In this document: in pieces, positions 53,795 to 63,180 of the stretch
Position numbering within the stretch: position 1 is the first letter of the stretch
Layout of the letters: every line of letters begins with the position of its first letter
Origin: Janthinobacterium sp. 67
Lineage (GTDB): Bacteria > Pseudomonadota > Gammaproteobacteria > Burkholderiales > Burkholderiaceae_D
Direction: 5' to 3'
DNA: 64,000 nucleotides
NCBI RefSeq assembly: GCF_002797895.1
Contig: NZ_PGES01000002.1
Location: 193,145-257,144 of the forward strand
Position numbers and translations under genes: made by a program
The notes under the pieces: model-generated
What the model was told of the DNA's origin: nothing
Seen by the model: the letters and a program-made list of their open reading frames with translations, nothing else
Database searches by the model: none

Positions 53795-54211
53795 TTAAAT
53801 ACGGAAACAGCAATGGCGGATAGCGATAGGCGGTGCCGTTGGCCTCGCCAAGGTAATGAGCAAAGGAGGTTTGGCTGTATACACTACGGGAGTGTCATAA
53901 ATAGCTAACGTCAGAAGCAGGACAACAGGTACGAAAGATGGGTGGTCGGCGACAGGCGTCTTGTCCAGCGACTGCCTGGACGCATCCCCCACAGCATAAA
54001 TTTGACACAACGTCGACTGGTCAGTGTCCATGCCGGCGCAGTCTGTCATCGCGGGCATCGCAGACACCCCAACACCTGCGGATGTAACGGAACTACCGAC
54101 TCCCATCGGTACGCCGGGGCATAGGTATGAAGCGACCGCATGCTGCATGAACAGCATGCTAAGTATCGCGACAAGAGCCGTGAACAATCGCACTGTGCGG
54201 GAGGTCTTCAT
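53795..54211 (-). CDS. Small secreted protein, first gene of the cus operon
   Basis: The 138-aa product has a signal peptide (TVRLFTALVAILSMLFMQHAVA), a middle with CPGVPMG, AMPAMTDCAGMD and LCQIY (Cys/Met-rich), then a hydrophobic segment SFVPVVLLLTLAIYDTPVVY. It lies 77 bp upstream of cusC on the same strand. Proteins of this form are seen before metal efflux operons. No function is known; metal binding by the Cys/Met region is plausible. Confidence 0.65.
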   Translation of the reverse strand: MKTSRTVRLFTALVAILSMLFMQHAVASYLCPGVPMGVGSSVTSAGVGVSAMPAMTDCAGMDTDQSTLCQIYAVGDASRQSLDKTPVADHPSFVPVVLLLTLAIYDTPVVYTAKPPLLITLARPTAPPIAIRHCCFRI

Positions 54212-54237
54212 AAACTATCTAAACGGATGATATTCGT

Positions 54238-54266
54238 AGCCTAGGTTGTATCAAACCAACTGTCAA
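54238..54266 (-). promoter_or_regulatory. Candidate promoter of the cus operon
   Basis: On the minus strand TTGACA (54261-54266) is followed after 17 nt (containing GTTG...CAAC) by TAGGCT (54238-54243). It is the only good -35 in the 186-bp gap before the gene starting at 54211. The -10 is weak, as expected for an activator-dependent promoter. Confidence 0.4.
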
Positions 54267-54472
54267 GCTATTGCTATGCTGTCACTTGACCGTGAGCAAG
54301 TACGGATCGAATGACAGATATCATCACTATACGCATTACCATAATGGGAAGGTCAATCAAAGACATATGTCGCCGGATTGGAATGCTTTACGTTTAATTG
54401 CTTGACAAAAAACTTGCAATCGATGCACCATTTCCAGCAATTCCTTCGCTGGACCGGTGTCGATTGATTTCA

Positions 54473-57445
54473 ATGACGAATATCCATGAAACGGCTTATC
54501 CACGCCTGAAACAAGAGTTCACTGAGCAGGAGCTCGGGGCGATCTACACGCCTTCGCGCGCACAAATTGACCATATCTTCACGCTGTATCGCCAAGCATC
54601 GCATCGTACTTTTTTGCTGATCCAACTTATGCTGTTGCAAAGGCTCGGTTATTTCGTCCCTTTGTCGAGCATCCCGTCTATCGTGGTGCGGCATATCTGC
54701 GAACATAGCGGTCTGCGCGTTCCGGCAAAACGAGCGCTGGCGCAATACGATCAATCCGGTAGCAAGACAACACACCAGCGCCGTCTGCGCGGGTACGTGG
54801 GGATCCGGGTGATGGACTCGTCCGATGAATACTGGCTGGAAGATCAGGCCCTGCAGGCTGCCCATACCAAGCAGGAGCTACCCGACATTATCAATGTCCT
54901 GATTGAAGAGTTGGTCCAGCGTCGCCTGGAACTGCCTGGATTCACCTACTTGTTCAGGCTGGCTCGCCATTCCCGTACCAGCGTCAATGACGGCATCTAT
55001 AAGGCGGTGGCTGGCGGATTGCCAACTTGCGTGGTCGAGCGTTTTGAACACATGCTCACTGCGGGTGAGAACCTGCGCATATGGGATAGCCTCAAACGCG
55101 AGCCGAAGCAGCCCAATGTGCGTGCGGTGACGGATTTCCTGGCCCACATTGACACCATGATCGCGCTGGCGCAGGATCTGCCCAATACCGAGGCCATCGC
55201 CGCAACCAAGCGTGAACAACTCGTTTTGGAGGCGCGTGCCCTGGATGTGGCGGAAATGCGGCGGATCAAGCCACTCAAGCGCCACACCCTCATCGTGCTG
55301 CTGATTCAAAGCCAGTTGCAAAAGGCAATGGACGATATCGCCGAAATCTTCATCAAGACCATCCGCAGCTTGCATAACGGTGCCGAGGAACGGTTGCGGC
55401 AATATCACCTGCAGCACGCCGAACAGATTGAGCGTTTGATCGGACAGTTCCGCGAAGTGCTGACCGTCCTGAGCGACGAGGGCAGCGACGAGGAGCGCGT
55501 CGCTAGGGTCGAGCAATCCCTCGACGGGGATCTGGGGGCATGGATCACTGAATGCGACGAGCACATGGCGTATGCTGGCAATAACTATTATCCGTTCATG
55601 CTGGTCGGGTATGTTGGCAAGCGCAGCCTGCTCTTCAAGTGCCTCGAAGCGCTCAGTCTGGAATCGAGCTCACAGGATCAGAGCCTGCTGGCGGCGATCG
55701 CCATCATCCAAAAGCATCGCTCCAGCCACAAGGAACAACTGCCAGCGGCAGAAGGTGCGCTACCTGAATTGGCACTGGACTGGATGTCCGATAAGTGGCG
55801 CAAGCTGGTTTTTGGCCGAGTCGCAGCCGATGCCCCAGCGAACGTGCATCGCAAGTATTTCGAACTTGCCGTGATGACGCAAGTCATGGATGAACTCAAG
55901 TCGGGCGATCTGTACGTCGAGCATAGCGGCGACTACGATGATTATCGCAACCACCTGGTGGACTGGGAGCAATACGAACGTGAAGTGAAATCCTATGGTG
56001 AACTGGCAGGGCTGTCGGTGGAAGCTCCGGCGTTTGTCGCGCAGTTGCGCGACAAACTCGGCAGTCTAGCGCGCGACGTTGACAGCCGATTCCCACAAAA
56101 TAGCCTTGCCGATATCGACGAGAGCGGCATTGTGATTCGTCGCATGGAGCGCCCGAAGCCGCCACCCGAACTTGACGCCATCGAGCAGATGGTCACCAAT
56201 GAAATGGATCCGGTGAGCATCCTTGATGTATTGACCGAGACTGAAAAATGGTTGGACTTGCATAAAATCTTCGGTCCGTTGTCCGGTTTCGAGGCCAAAG
56301 TAGACGCTCCGCGCAAGCGCTTTATCACTACGTTGTTTTGCTATGGTTGTAACTTGGGCGCCACGCAGACCGCACGCTCGATCAAGGGCCTGAGCCGCAA
56401 GCAGGTGGCCTGGCTCAATCTCAAGCATGTCACCGAGCAGCGCCTGGACAAGGCGATCGTCAAGGTGATCAATGCATACAACCGCTTCGCATTGCCACGT
56501 TACTGGGGATCAGGAAAGAGCGCGTCGGCCGACGGTACCAAATGGAACATTTACGAGGCTAACCTGCTTTCCGAATACCATATCCGCTACGGTGGATACG
56601 GCGGCATTGGCTACTACCATGTGTCCGACAAGTACATCGCGTTGTTCAGTCACTTTATTCCATGCGGCGTCTATGAGGCGGTTTACATCCTCGATGGGCT
56701 AATCAACAACCAGTCGGACATCCAGCCAGATACGCTGCACGGCGATACCCAGGCCCAAAGCACGCCTGTCTTTGGCCTGGCTTCGCTGCTGGGTATCGAC
56801 CTGATGCCGCGCATCCGCAATATCAAAGATCTGGTGTTCTTCAAGGCGGACAAGGCCGACCAGTATGACAATATTGGCAGCCTGTTCCGTGGATCGATCG
56901 ACTGGGAACTGATCGCGCGCCATATGAAAGACATGCTGCGCGTCGTCATTTCCATCAAAGCGGGCAAGATTGCGCCTTCGACGATCCTGCGCCGCCTAGG
57001 GACGGCTAGCCGCAAGAACAAGCTCTACTACGCGTTCCGCGAGCTCGGTAGAGTACATCGGACCATGTTCCTGCTCAAGTACATTAACGACGCGGAACTG
57101 CGTCGTACCATCCATGCAGCAACCAACAAGAGCGAGGAATTCAACGGCTTCATCAAATGGTTGTTTTTTGGGGGCGAAGGCATCATTGCCGAAAACGTTC
57201 GGCACGAACAGCGCAAGGTTATCAAGTACAACCAGCTCGTTGCGAACATGGTCATCCTGCACAATGTCCATGAGATGACGCGGCTCCTCAAGACAATACA
57301 GGCAAAGGGATATGTGCTAACGGAGGAGGTGCTTCGCGGCTTAGCGCCATATCGGAAAGGGCACATCAACCGATTCGGTGAATATATGCTGGACCTTGAA
57401 CGCGAGGTAGCCCCGATGAATTATAAAGTCGAATTTACCAAATAA
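54473..57445 (+). CDS. tnpA: Tn3-family transposase TnpA
   Basis: The ATG at 54473 gives 990 aa, the normal Tn3 TnpA length; a TTG at 54398 gives an unlikely extension. The N-terminus has the DUF4158-type segment (YPRLKQEFTEQELGAIYTPS) and the C-terminus has the catalytic domain with SASADGTKWNIYEANLLSEY and NKSEEFNGFIKWLFFGGEG. No resolvase and no clear 38-bp ends were found nearby, so the transposon may be partial. The gene itself is intact. Confidence 0.92.
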   Translation: MTNIHETAYPRLKQEFTEQELGAIYTPSRAQIDHIFTLYRQASHRTFLLIQLMLLQRLGYFVPLSSIPSIVVRHICEHSGLRVPAKRALAQYDQSGSKTTHQRRLRGYVGIRVMDSSDEYWLEDQALQAAHTKQELPDIINVLIEELVQRRLELPGFTYLFRLARHSRTSVNDGIYKAVAGGLPTCVVERFEHMLTAGENLRIWDSLKREPKQPNVRAVTDFLAHIDTMIALAQDLPNTEAIAATKREQLVLEARALDVAEMRRIKPLKRHTLIVLLIQSQLQKAMDDIAEIFIKTIRSLHNGAEERLRQYHLQHAEQIERLIGQFREVLTVLSDEGSDEERVARVEQSLDGDLGAWITECDEHMAYAGNNYYPFMLVGYVGKRSLLFKCLEALSLESSSQDQSLLAAIAIIQKHRSSHKEQLPAAEGALPELALDWMSDKWRKLVFGRVAADAPANVHRKYFELAVMTQVMDELKSGDLYVEHSGDYDDYRNHLVDWEQYEREVKSYGELAGLSVEAPAFVAQLRDKLGSLARDVDSRFPQNSLADIDESGIVIRRMERPKPPPELDAIEQMVTNEMDPVSILDVLTETEKWLDLHKIFGPLSGFEAKVDAPRKRFITTLFCYGCNLGATQTARSIKGLSRKQVAWLNLKHVTEQRLDKAIVKVINAYNRFALPRYWGSGKSASADGTKWNIYEANLLSEYHIRYGGYGGIGYYHVSDKYIALFSHFIPCGVYEAVYILDGLINNQSDIQPDTLHGDTQAQSTPVFGLASLLGIDLMPRIRNIKDLVFFKADKADQYDNIGSLFRGSIDWELIARHMKDMLRVVISIKAGKIAPSTILRRLGTASRKNKLYYAFRELGRVHRTMFLLKYINDAELRRTIHAATNKSEEFNGFIKWLFFGGEGIIAENVRHEQRKVIKYNQLVANMVILHNVHEMTRLLKTIQAKGYVLTEEVLRGLAPYRKGHINRFGEYMLDLEREVAPMNYKVEFTK

Positions 57446-57613
57446 ATCAATTGGTTAGTTCGTTTTTTGCGAAAAAAGCTGCAATCCCGGCCGGCCCTCT
57501 GCTGAAAGCCAGGTTGTTGCTGATAGGGAATGGAATTCGGAGTTAACATCTTCTATCCTACATATTTCAAAATATAGATTTTTAAGGGCTGAAAAAACGC
57601 CTGCGAGCAGGCA

Positions 57614-57919
57614 TCAAATCAGCGCTTTCAAGGCCACCTGGAACGCCGCGATGTTCTGCTCATGGCGTTTGTAATAAGTCCAGGGACCGATGCGTTGTGA
57701 GGTCACCAGTTGCGCCCGCTGCAAGGCAGCGAGATACAGCGAGACGGTCGACTGCGACAGGCCTACCCGATCCTGGATGATGCTCACGCAGACACCGACC
57801 TGCTCAGGATCCACCTCCTGCTCGGGGAAATGATGACGCGGATCCTTCAGCCAACAGAGGATGTTCAGGCGGGTTGGGTTGTCTAGCGCCTTCAGCGCTT
57901 CGCTTACGTCGATACTCAT
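57614..57919 (-). CDS. ArsR-family HTH regulator
   Basis: This 101-aa winged-helix protein has EALKALDNPTRLNILCWLKD, recognition helix LSQSTVSLYLAALQRAQLV and wing RIGPWTYYKRHEQ. Cys residues occur at CWL and in VGVCVSII. It differs from the ars-operon ArsR. It lies last in the run of three oxidoreductase genes on the same strand and probably controls them, perhaps sensing electrophiles by Cys. AT-rich dyads occur in several intergenic gaps here. Confidence 0.88.
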   Translation of the reverse strand: MSIDVSEALKALDNPTRLNILCWLKDPRHHFPEQEVDPEQVGVCVSIIQDRVGLSQSTVSLYLAALQRAQLVTSQRIGPWTYYKRHEQNIAAFQVALKALI

Positions 57920-58024
57920 AGGTCAACACGATAACTATTTTTTGCGATATTACGATATGCCCGCTCAACTGTCAATGCGCCGGCCCCCGAACCTATCGCT
58001 CGGGGGGCCGGCACCTCGAGCGGA

Positions 58025-59149
58025 CTATTCGCCATAGGTCGGATAGTCGGTGTAGCCGACAGCGGTTCCGCCGTACATGCTGGCCGGATCGACCGGGTTC
58101 AGCGGCCAGCCATTGGCAATTCGCTTGGGCAGGTCCGGGTTGGCGATGAACGGACGGCCGAAGGCTACCAGATCGCCCCAGCCCGCCTCGAGCACACGCT
58201 TGCCTCGCTCGGCGGTGTATTTGCCGGCATAGAGGATGCGCCCGCTGAAGACCTCGCGCACCGCGCTGCGGAAGCTTTCCGGCAGCTCCGGTGCGTTTTC
58301 CCAATCCGCCTCGGCCAGCGACAGGTAAGCGATGCCGACTTCTTCCAGCACCTTGACCGCTTCGACATAGGTCTCGTGTGGGTTTTCTTCGACCAGGCCG
58401 AGATATACGCGGGCCTCGTCGGTGCTGGCGAACAACGGGGCGAAACGCACGCCGAGCCGGTCTTTACCGACCACCGCGGCCACCGCCTGGGTCACCTCAC
58501 GGAGGAAGCACAGGCGATTTTGCAACGAGCCGCCGTACTCGTCGTCGCGCTGATTGCTGTGCGCGGAAATGAACTGGTTGATCAGATAACCGTTGGCGGA
58601 GTGGATTTCGACGCCGTCGAAACCGGCGTCGAGGGCGTTGCGAGCGGCCTGTGCATAGAGCTGTACCAGCTCCTTGACCTCGGCGGTGGTCAGTGCACGT
58701 GGCATCGAAGGCGGCGCCAGGGCGCCGGTGCCGGGACCTGTCTCGATGAATACGCTGACGCCCTCGGCCGGGATCGCCGATGGCGCCACCGGGGCTTCGC
58801 CATTGGGTTGCAACGAGGTGTGCGAGACCCGGCCGACATGCCAGAGCTGGGCGAAGATGGTGCCGCCCTCGGCGTGTACCGCATCGGTCACTTTGCGCCA
58901 GCCGAGGATCTGTTCGGCACTGTGGATGCCCGGGGTCCAGGCGTAGCCCTGGCCGCGCGGCTCGATCTGGGTGCCCTCGGTGACCATGAAGCCGGCACCG
59001 GTACGCTGGCGGTAGTAGGTCGCCATCAGGTCATTGGGAATGTTGCCTGGCTGCGAGCTACGCGAACGGGTCAGCGGCGGCAGGACGATGCGGTTTTTCA
59101 GGCTGTAGGGGCCCAGCGTGGTGCTTTCGAAAAGAATGGAATCTTTCAT
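58025..59149 (-). CDS. nemA: Old yellow enzyme (NemA-like alkene reductase)
   Basis: The ATG at 59149 gives 374 aa. Motifs are LKNRIVLPPLTRSRS (FMN contact), WHVGRVSHTSLQPNG, DGVEIHSANGYLINQF (active-site His and Asn) and ILYAGKYTAERG. NemA-type enzymes reduce alkenes such as N-ethylmaleimide, nitrate esters and quinones. Together with the neighbours it suggests detoxification of electrophiles. Confidence 0.93.
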   Translation of the reverse strand: MKDSILFESTTLGPYSLKNRIVLPPLTRSRSSQPGNIPNDLMATYYRQRTGAGFMVTEGTQIEPRGQGYAWTPGIHSAEQILGWRKVTDAVHAEGGTIFAQLWHVGRVSHTSLQPNGEAPVAPSAIPAEGVSVFIETGPGTGALAPPSMPRALTTAEVKELVQLYAQAARNALDAGFDGVEIHSANGYLINQFISAHSNQRDDEYGGSLQNRLCFLREVTQAVAAVVGKDRLGVRFAPLFASTDEARVYLGLVEENPHETYVEAVKVLEEVGIAYLSLAEADWENAPELPESFRSAVREVFSGRILYAGKYTAERGKRVLEAGWGDLVAFGRPFIANPDLPKRIANGWPLNPVDPASMYGGTAVGYTDYPTYGE

Positions 59150-59315
59150 GTGTAAGTACCTATATATTTGCGTTTGTAGATAAGTAGATGCTAGTGCCTG
59201 GACAGGCACCTCTCGAGCGCTCCGTTTAGAACAGGCCGGTGGACGTCCAAGCTCAGTCGCGTCCCTGCCGCCGCAAAGCGGTAGGGACGCGACTGGAGCG
59301 CCTTGTTGGGTTTGC

Positions 59316-59618
59316 TTAGCCGGGTAGCTTGGCCGCCAGGACGTCAACCTTCTCGATTGACGGCGGTTTGGCAAACAGCTCGGCAGCCTTTGCCATAAGC
59401 GCCGCTGCGACCTTGCCCGAAAGATGAGCCTGCCGACCTGCTTCATCCGGGAAGGCATCAAAGATGCCAAAGGTGGACGGCCCCAAGCGGATTCCGAACC
59501 ACGCCGTAGTGGCTGGCTCTTCCTGCACTATTGGAAGGCCATCCAAGAGAAAGTTCTCTACCTCTTTCTCTTTCCCAGGCTTTGCTTCCAGACGAACGAA
59601 CAACGCTACTTTGACCAT
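59316..59618 (-). CDS. Putative quinol monooxygenase (ABM domain)
   Basis: The 100-aa product has one antibiotic-biosynthesis-monooxygenase domain: VKVALFVRLEAKPGKEKEVE, TAWFGIRLGPSTFGIFDAF and AGRQAHLSGKVAAALM. Such YgiN-type dimers oxidise quinols without cofactors. It lies between the quinone reductase-like and old yellow enzyme genes. Confidence 0.87.
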   Translation of the reverse strand: MVKVALFVRLEAKPGKEKEVENFLLDGLPIVQEEPATTAWFGIRLGPSTFGIFDAFPDEAGRQAHLSGKVAAALMAKAAELFAKPPSIEKVDVLAAKLPG

Positions 59619-59792
59619 GACGTGCCTCCTGTTGTTACGACGATATTACCATGCGTGACGCATTCCAGTAATGCCCAACGCGATATTTGCCGCCCAGCTC
59701 CAGCGTGGCGGGGATGAAGGGGCAGCGTCGAGTCATTTCCGCAGTCGCGGGAAAGGCGACTCTGCCCTCTCCTGGTCTTTCACGAACTGCCT

Positions 59793-60788
59793 CTACCGAG
59801 ATACGGTGACGACGATCTTGCCAAACTGCTGGTTCGATTCCATGTAACGGTGCGCTTCGACGATCTGCTCGAAGGGGAAGGTCTTGGCAATGATCGGCTT
59901 CAGCTGTCCGGCCTCGAGGCCGCGCGTGATAAAAGCTTGCGCAGGCGCCAAGCGTTGCGGATCACCGGTCAGTTCGAACAGCGTGTAGCCGCGCACGCTC
60001 AGGGCCTTGTTCATCGCTGCCAAGGCCGGGAACGGCGTCTCCTGACCGCTGAGATTGCCATAGATGAAAATCAGGCCCTGCTGACTCATCGCTTGCGCCA
60101 GTGTTTCGACTTGCGGCCCCGCGACCGGGTCGAAGGCGATGCGCGCGCCGCGACCGTCGGTGATCCGCATTACCTCCGCGACCAGGTCCTGCTCCTCGGT
60201 GGCGATCACATGCGCCGCCCCCGCCTCGCGTAGCGCCGCCTCCTTCGCGCGTGTCCGGGTCGTCGCGATCGGAATGGCGCCGACGCTGTTGGCGATCTGG
60301 ATCGCGGCCAAGCCGACGCTGCTCGAAGCCGCCGTGATGATCACCGCATCACCGCGCTTGAGTTGGGCAATCTCGATCAGTGCGCCATAGGCGGTCAGAT
60401 ACTGCATCCAGATCGCCGCCCCCGTCACCGCGCCGACGCCCGCCGGCCGCTTCAGAACCCCCGTGGCCGGCACGATCGCCTGCTCGGCATAGACGCCAAA
60501 CTTGTTCATGGAAAAAGCCGGAATCACGCTGACCGCTTCGCCAACCTCGAAGCCGTGAACGCCGCTGCCCAGCGCCTCGACGATGCCGGAAGCTTCGTAG
60601 CCGAGCCGGGCCGGCAGCTGCGTCGGCTCCAGGTACACACCCGAGCGGAACATGGCTTCCGCGCGATTCAGGCCGATCGCCTCGACGCGGATGCGCAGCT
60701 CGCCGGAGCCCGGAGCGCCAACTTCGAGCTCTTCGATCTGCAAGACTTCGGGGCCGCCGATCTGATGAAAACGGACAACATGGGTCAT
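59793..60788 (-). CDS. Zinc-free MDR-family quinone oxidoreductase-like protein
   Basis: The 331-aa protein has the MDR start MTHVVRFHQIGGPEVLQIEE, RLGYEASGIVEALGSGVHGF, and the NADPH-binding stretch VIITAASSSVGLAAIQIANS. It lacks the structural zinc cysteines, which fits quinone oxidoreductase (QOR)-type enzymes. It is first in the minus-strand run. Its 5' gap to 61083 is AT-rich with ATATCTAGATTTGTAAATAT (60934-60953) and no gene, a likely regulator site. Confidence 0.88.
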   Translation of the reverse strand: MTHVVRFHQIGGPEVLQIEELEVGAPGSGELRIRVEAIGLNRAEAMFRSGVYLEPTQLPARLGYEASGIVEALGSGVHGFEVGEAVSVIPAFSMNKFGVYAEQAIVPATGVLKRPAGVGAVTGAAIWMQYLTAYGALIEIAQLKRGDAVIITAASSSVGLAAIQIANSVGAIPIATTRTRAKEAALREAGAAHVIATEEQDLVAEVMRITDGRGARIAFDPVAGPQVETLAQAMSQQGLIFIYGNLSGQETPFPALAAMNKALSVRGYTLFELTGDPQRLAPAQAFITRGLEAGQLKPIIAKTFPFEQIVEAHRYMESNQQFGKIVVTVSR

Positions 60789-61083
60789 TTTGGGTCTCCT
60801 TCTATTGAGGGATGGGAACAGTGAGCCAGCCTTTGGCTGGCGCAGGTTAGCCGCCCCGCGCGTTACAACGTCGCTTCGGTCTGTGTGTCCGGCGCGTCGC
60901 TACTTCACGGGCATGCAAATTCTATTCTCCATATCTAGATTTGTAAATATGTATTTTAATAATTTTATGCCCGTCCCTGCTCCCCCTATCTACGCTGCCT
61001 ATGAACTCTCCCTGTCGAAAAAAATACTGCCATCCGCTAAGTGCGCCACGGCGTGGTTCGCTCTGGTTTGGTCGCCGGTCATC

Positions 61084-61425
61084 TCATGGCCCAGCACCAT
61101 TCCTCTGGGACCGGAAAGCGGCCCGGCTAGAGATGCCGGCCGCTCCCGCAGATGTTGGGTGGTAGTCAGACAGCAATTCACGACCGGCGTAGCCAGCGCC
61201 GAAGTCATCAATGGCGGTACCGAAACCTAGCTCGTCATAGGCTCGAATGATGCGCATTAAGTGTGCACGGTTCTGCACGCGTTCGCCTTCGGTCACTTCG
61301 AAAATGATGTTCTCGACTGGGAAATTATACTCGCGTGCTGCTGCTATGGTCGACTGAATACAGGTTGCCGGATGACTGACGGCGTTCGGTAAAAAATTTA
61401 TAGAAAGCCGCTCTCGGATACCTAA
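61084..61425 (-). pseudogene. EAL-domain (c-di-GMP phosphodiesterase) remnant
   Basis: The frame reads LSINFLPNAVSHPATCIQST, ENIIFEVTEGERVQNRAHLM and FGTAIDDFGAGYAGRELLSD, the middle of an EAL domain. After DYHP (near 61160) homology stops and unrelated residues follow. The 5' side is cut by the IS5-family element at 61426. The reading frame appears to continue for a few codons beyond the IS (62644 onward, KVQCSRKAL), but most of the N-terminus is missing. It cannot be an active enzyme. Confidence 0.75.
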
Positions 61426-62639
61426 GGAAGCGCTGATCAATTGACGATTTTCAGCGGACCTCCCTTTTTTTGCGGCAAAGACCAGCCTGGCATTCTGAGA
61501 TGCGATTTCTGCCCTCAGGACAGGCGGTTTTCAGCGAATTGATCGGTTTTTTTGCGCCTTCCGGCGCTCAAGGCGCACGTCGGGATTCAGTGATCGAAAA
61601 TCGCCGGCCGGCCAGCACCAGATTGGCGAAACCGAACAGCGTGAACAGCTGAGCAGTATTTTTGGCCAGGCCGCGATAGCGCGTCTTCCGATGACGAAAC
61701 AGGTTCTTGATGACGTGGAACGGATGCTCGACTTTCGCTCTCACACTGGCTTTGAGATGCTCCAGTTTTTCAAGCATACGACCGACCTTATTTTTCGGCA
61801 GTGCCTTGCGTTTGGATCGCTTCATTGCGACATGCCAGGTGACCGATCTGCCCTGATTCTCCGGGCGCTTCTCGACACCTTGATAACCGGCATCGCCGAG
61901 CGCAGCAGACTCATCGCCATGCAATAGCGCACAGGCTTGGGTGACGTCGGAGACGTTGCCAGCAGTGCCGATAACGGTGTGCACCAGACCGGACGCAGCA
62001 TCAACGCCCACATGGGCCTTCATCCCAAAGTGCCAGTCGTTACCTTTCTTCGACTGGTGCATTTCCGGATCGCGCTCTCCGTTTTTGTTCTTCGTCGACG
62101 GTGGTGCCGCGATCAGCGTGGCATCGACGATAGTCCCTTCGCGCATCATCAAACCCTTTTCCGCGAGATGACCGTTGATGGTGTCGAAGATCTTTTTGGT
62201 CAGCTCATTGTCCTCGAGCAGGTGCCGAAACTTCAGCAATGTCGTCGCGTCGGGGGCGGACTCTCGATTGAGGTCGATACCGACGAAACCACGAATCGCC
62301 TGGCTGTCGTAGATCGCATCCTCGATGCCTTCGTCCGACATGCCAAAGCATTGTTGGGCCACGTACATGCGCAGCATGCGCGCAAGACCAATTGGAGGAC
62401 GGCCAGCGCCATTGACCCTCGGGTAAAACGGTTCGATTTCTTGATGCAGCTTACCCCACGGAGTGGTCGAGTCGAGCTCTGCGAGAAACACGTCGCGCCG
62501 CGTCAGCTTCTTCTTGTTGGCATACTCGAGATCGGAGAAGCTTTTCTGCATGATCGACAGGGCGGCGTTGAGTGAAGTGAAATTATCTCAGACGGACAGC
62601 GTCGACGGAGCGCTTGGTGGCGAATAAATCAGTGCTTCC
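61426..62639 (-). mobile_element. IS5-family insertion sequence (second type)
   Basis: The 1214-bp element has ends GGAAGCGCTGAT (61426-61437) and the complement of GGAAGCACTGAT (62628-62639), so near-perfect 12-bp repeats. The 4-bp target duplication is CTAA (61422-61425 and 62640-62643), as expected for IS5-group elements. It carries one transposase gene and interrupts an EAL-domain remnant. Confidence 0.93.
61568..62551 (-). CDS. IS5-family DDE transposase (second type)
   Basis: This 327-aa transposase shows the N-terminal RPPIGLARMLRMYVAQQCFG, catalytic Asp in EGTIVDATLIAAPPS, second Asp in ALGDAGYQGVEKR and Glu in VRAKVEHPFHVIKNLFRHRK. It is closely related in layout to IS5/IS903-group enzymes. 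Full length and unbroken, so probably active. Confidence 0.95.
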   Translation of the reverse strand: MQKSFSDLEYANKKKLTRRDVFLAELDSTTPWGKLHQEIEPFYPRVNGAGRPPIGLARMLRMYVAQQCFGMSDEGIEDAIYDSQAIRGFVGIDLNRESAPDATTLLKFRHLLEDNELTKKIFDTINGHLAEKGLMMREGTIVDATLIAAPPSTKNKNGERDPEMHQSKKGNDWHFGMKAHVGVDAASGLVHTVIGTAGNVSDVTQACALLHGDESAALGDAGYQGVEKRPENQGRSVTWHVAMKRSKRKALPKNKVGRMLEKLEHLKASVRAKVEHPFHVIKNLFRHRKTRYRGLAKNTAQLFTLFGFANLVLAGRRFSITESRRAP

Positions 62640-62742
62640 CTAACGCTTTTCGGGAGCACTGGACCTTATAGGTAAGCAAATGTCCGCTTCTAGATGAACA
62701 GTGCGAATTAGCGAAGGTCCGCTTTTGGCCGAACCCGGCCAT

Positions 62743-62768
62743 CCAGCCATCCAGCCATCCAGCCAGCA
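62743..62768. repeat. Short tandem repeat of CCATCCAG
   Basis: The 8-bp unit CCATCCAG is repeated three times in a row in the gap between the IS5-family element and the cupin gene. It is a simple tandem repeat with no evident function. The rest of 62644-62895 shows no gene apart from possible EAL-remnant codons. Confidence 0.7.
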
Positions 62769-62895
62769 TAGCAGGTTGCCAGGCTGAAAAAGTCACGGAC
62801 TGCCATGAAGGGCAGAACCCAACCCGAAGCAAGCGCCGGAGGCACGTACGCCATACCGCGCTAATTCGACTTTTGTGAATCGAACGCAAGAGAGT

Positions 62896-63178
62896 TTACG
62901 GCATAACTGGTGAGATTCTCCATATCTTGATATCACCGTCCAACCGCTCGAAGTGATGCGAACATCCTCTTGGAACGAACAATACATCGCCAGCGGTGCA
63001 TTGCATCTCTGAATCATCACTACGTAATACACCGTAACCCGAAATCACGACATATACGGTTTCATCTTGGCCATTATTTACGTGGTCACTTTCTGCATGA
63101 GACATGCATCGAACTTCAAGTGCCATCTTTTCGCTCGGGCCTGACAACTAGATTAGCTTGATGCTCGACTTTCGACAT
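62896..63178 (-). pseudogene. Cupin-domain protein gene, probably frameshifted near its start
   Basis: The main frame (62896-63147) reads CMSHAESDHVNNGQDETVYV, VISGYGVLRSDDSEMQCTAG and GDVLFVPRGCSHHFERLDGD, a single cupin domain with its His residues. It has no good start codon. In the next frame an ATG at 63178 starts MSKVEHQANLVVRPERKDGT and stops at 63116-63118. One base change around 63115-63125 would join the two into a normal small cupin of about 94 aa. It lies next to the LysR gene. Confidence 0.6.
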
Positions 63179-63180
63179 CT

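Noticed and set aside
54212..57610. Terminal 38-bp inverted repeats for the Tn3-family transposase
   Set aside because: I saw a TTTACGTTTAA-like inner end near 54387 but no matching partner after 57445, so the element's limits are not claimed.
62743..62768. Tandem CCATCCAG repeats as a CRISPR or iteron array
   Set aside because: There are only three 8-bp units without spacers and no replication gene nearby; it is a simple tandem repeat.
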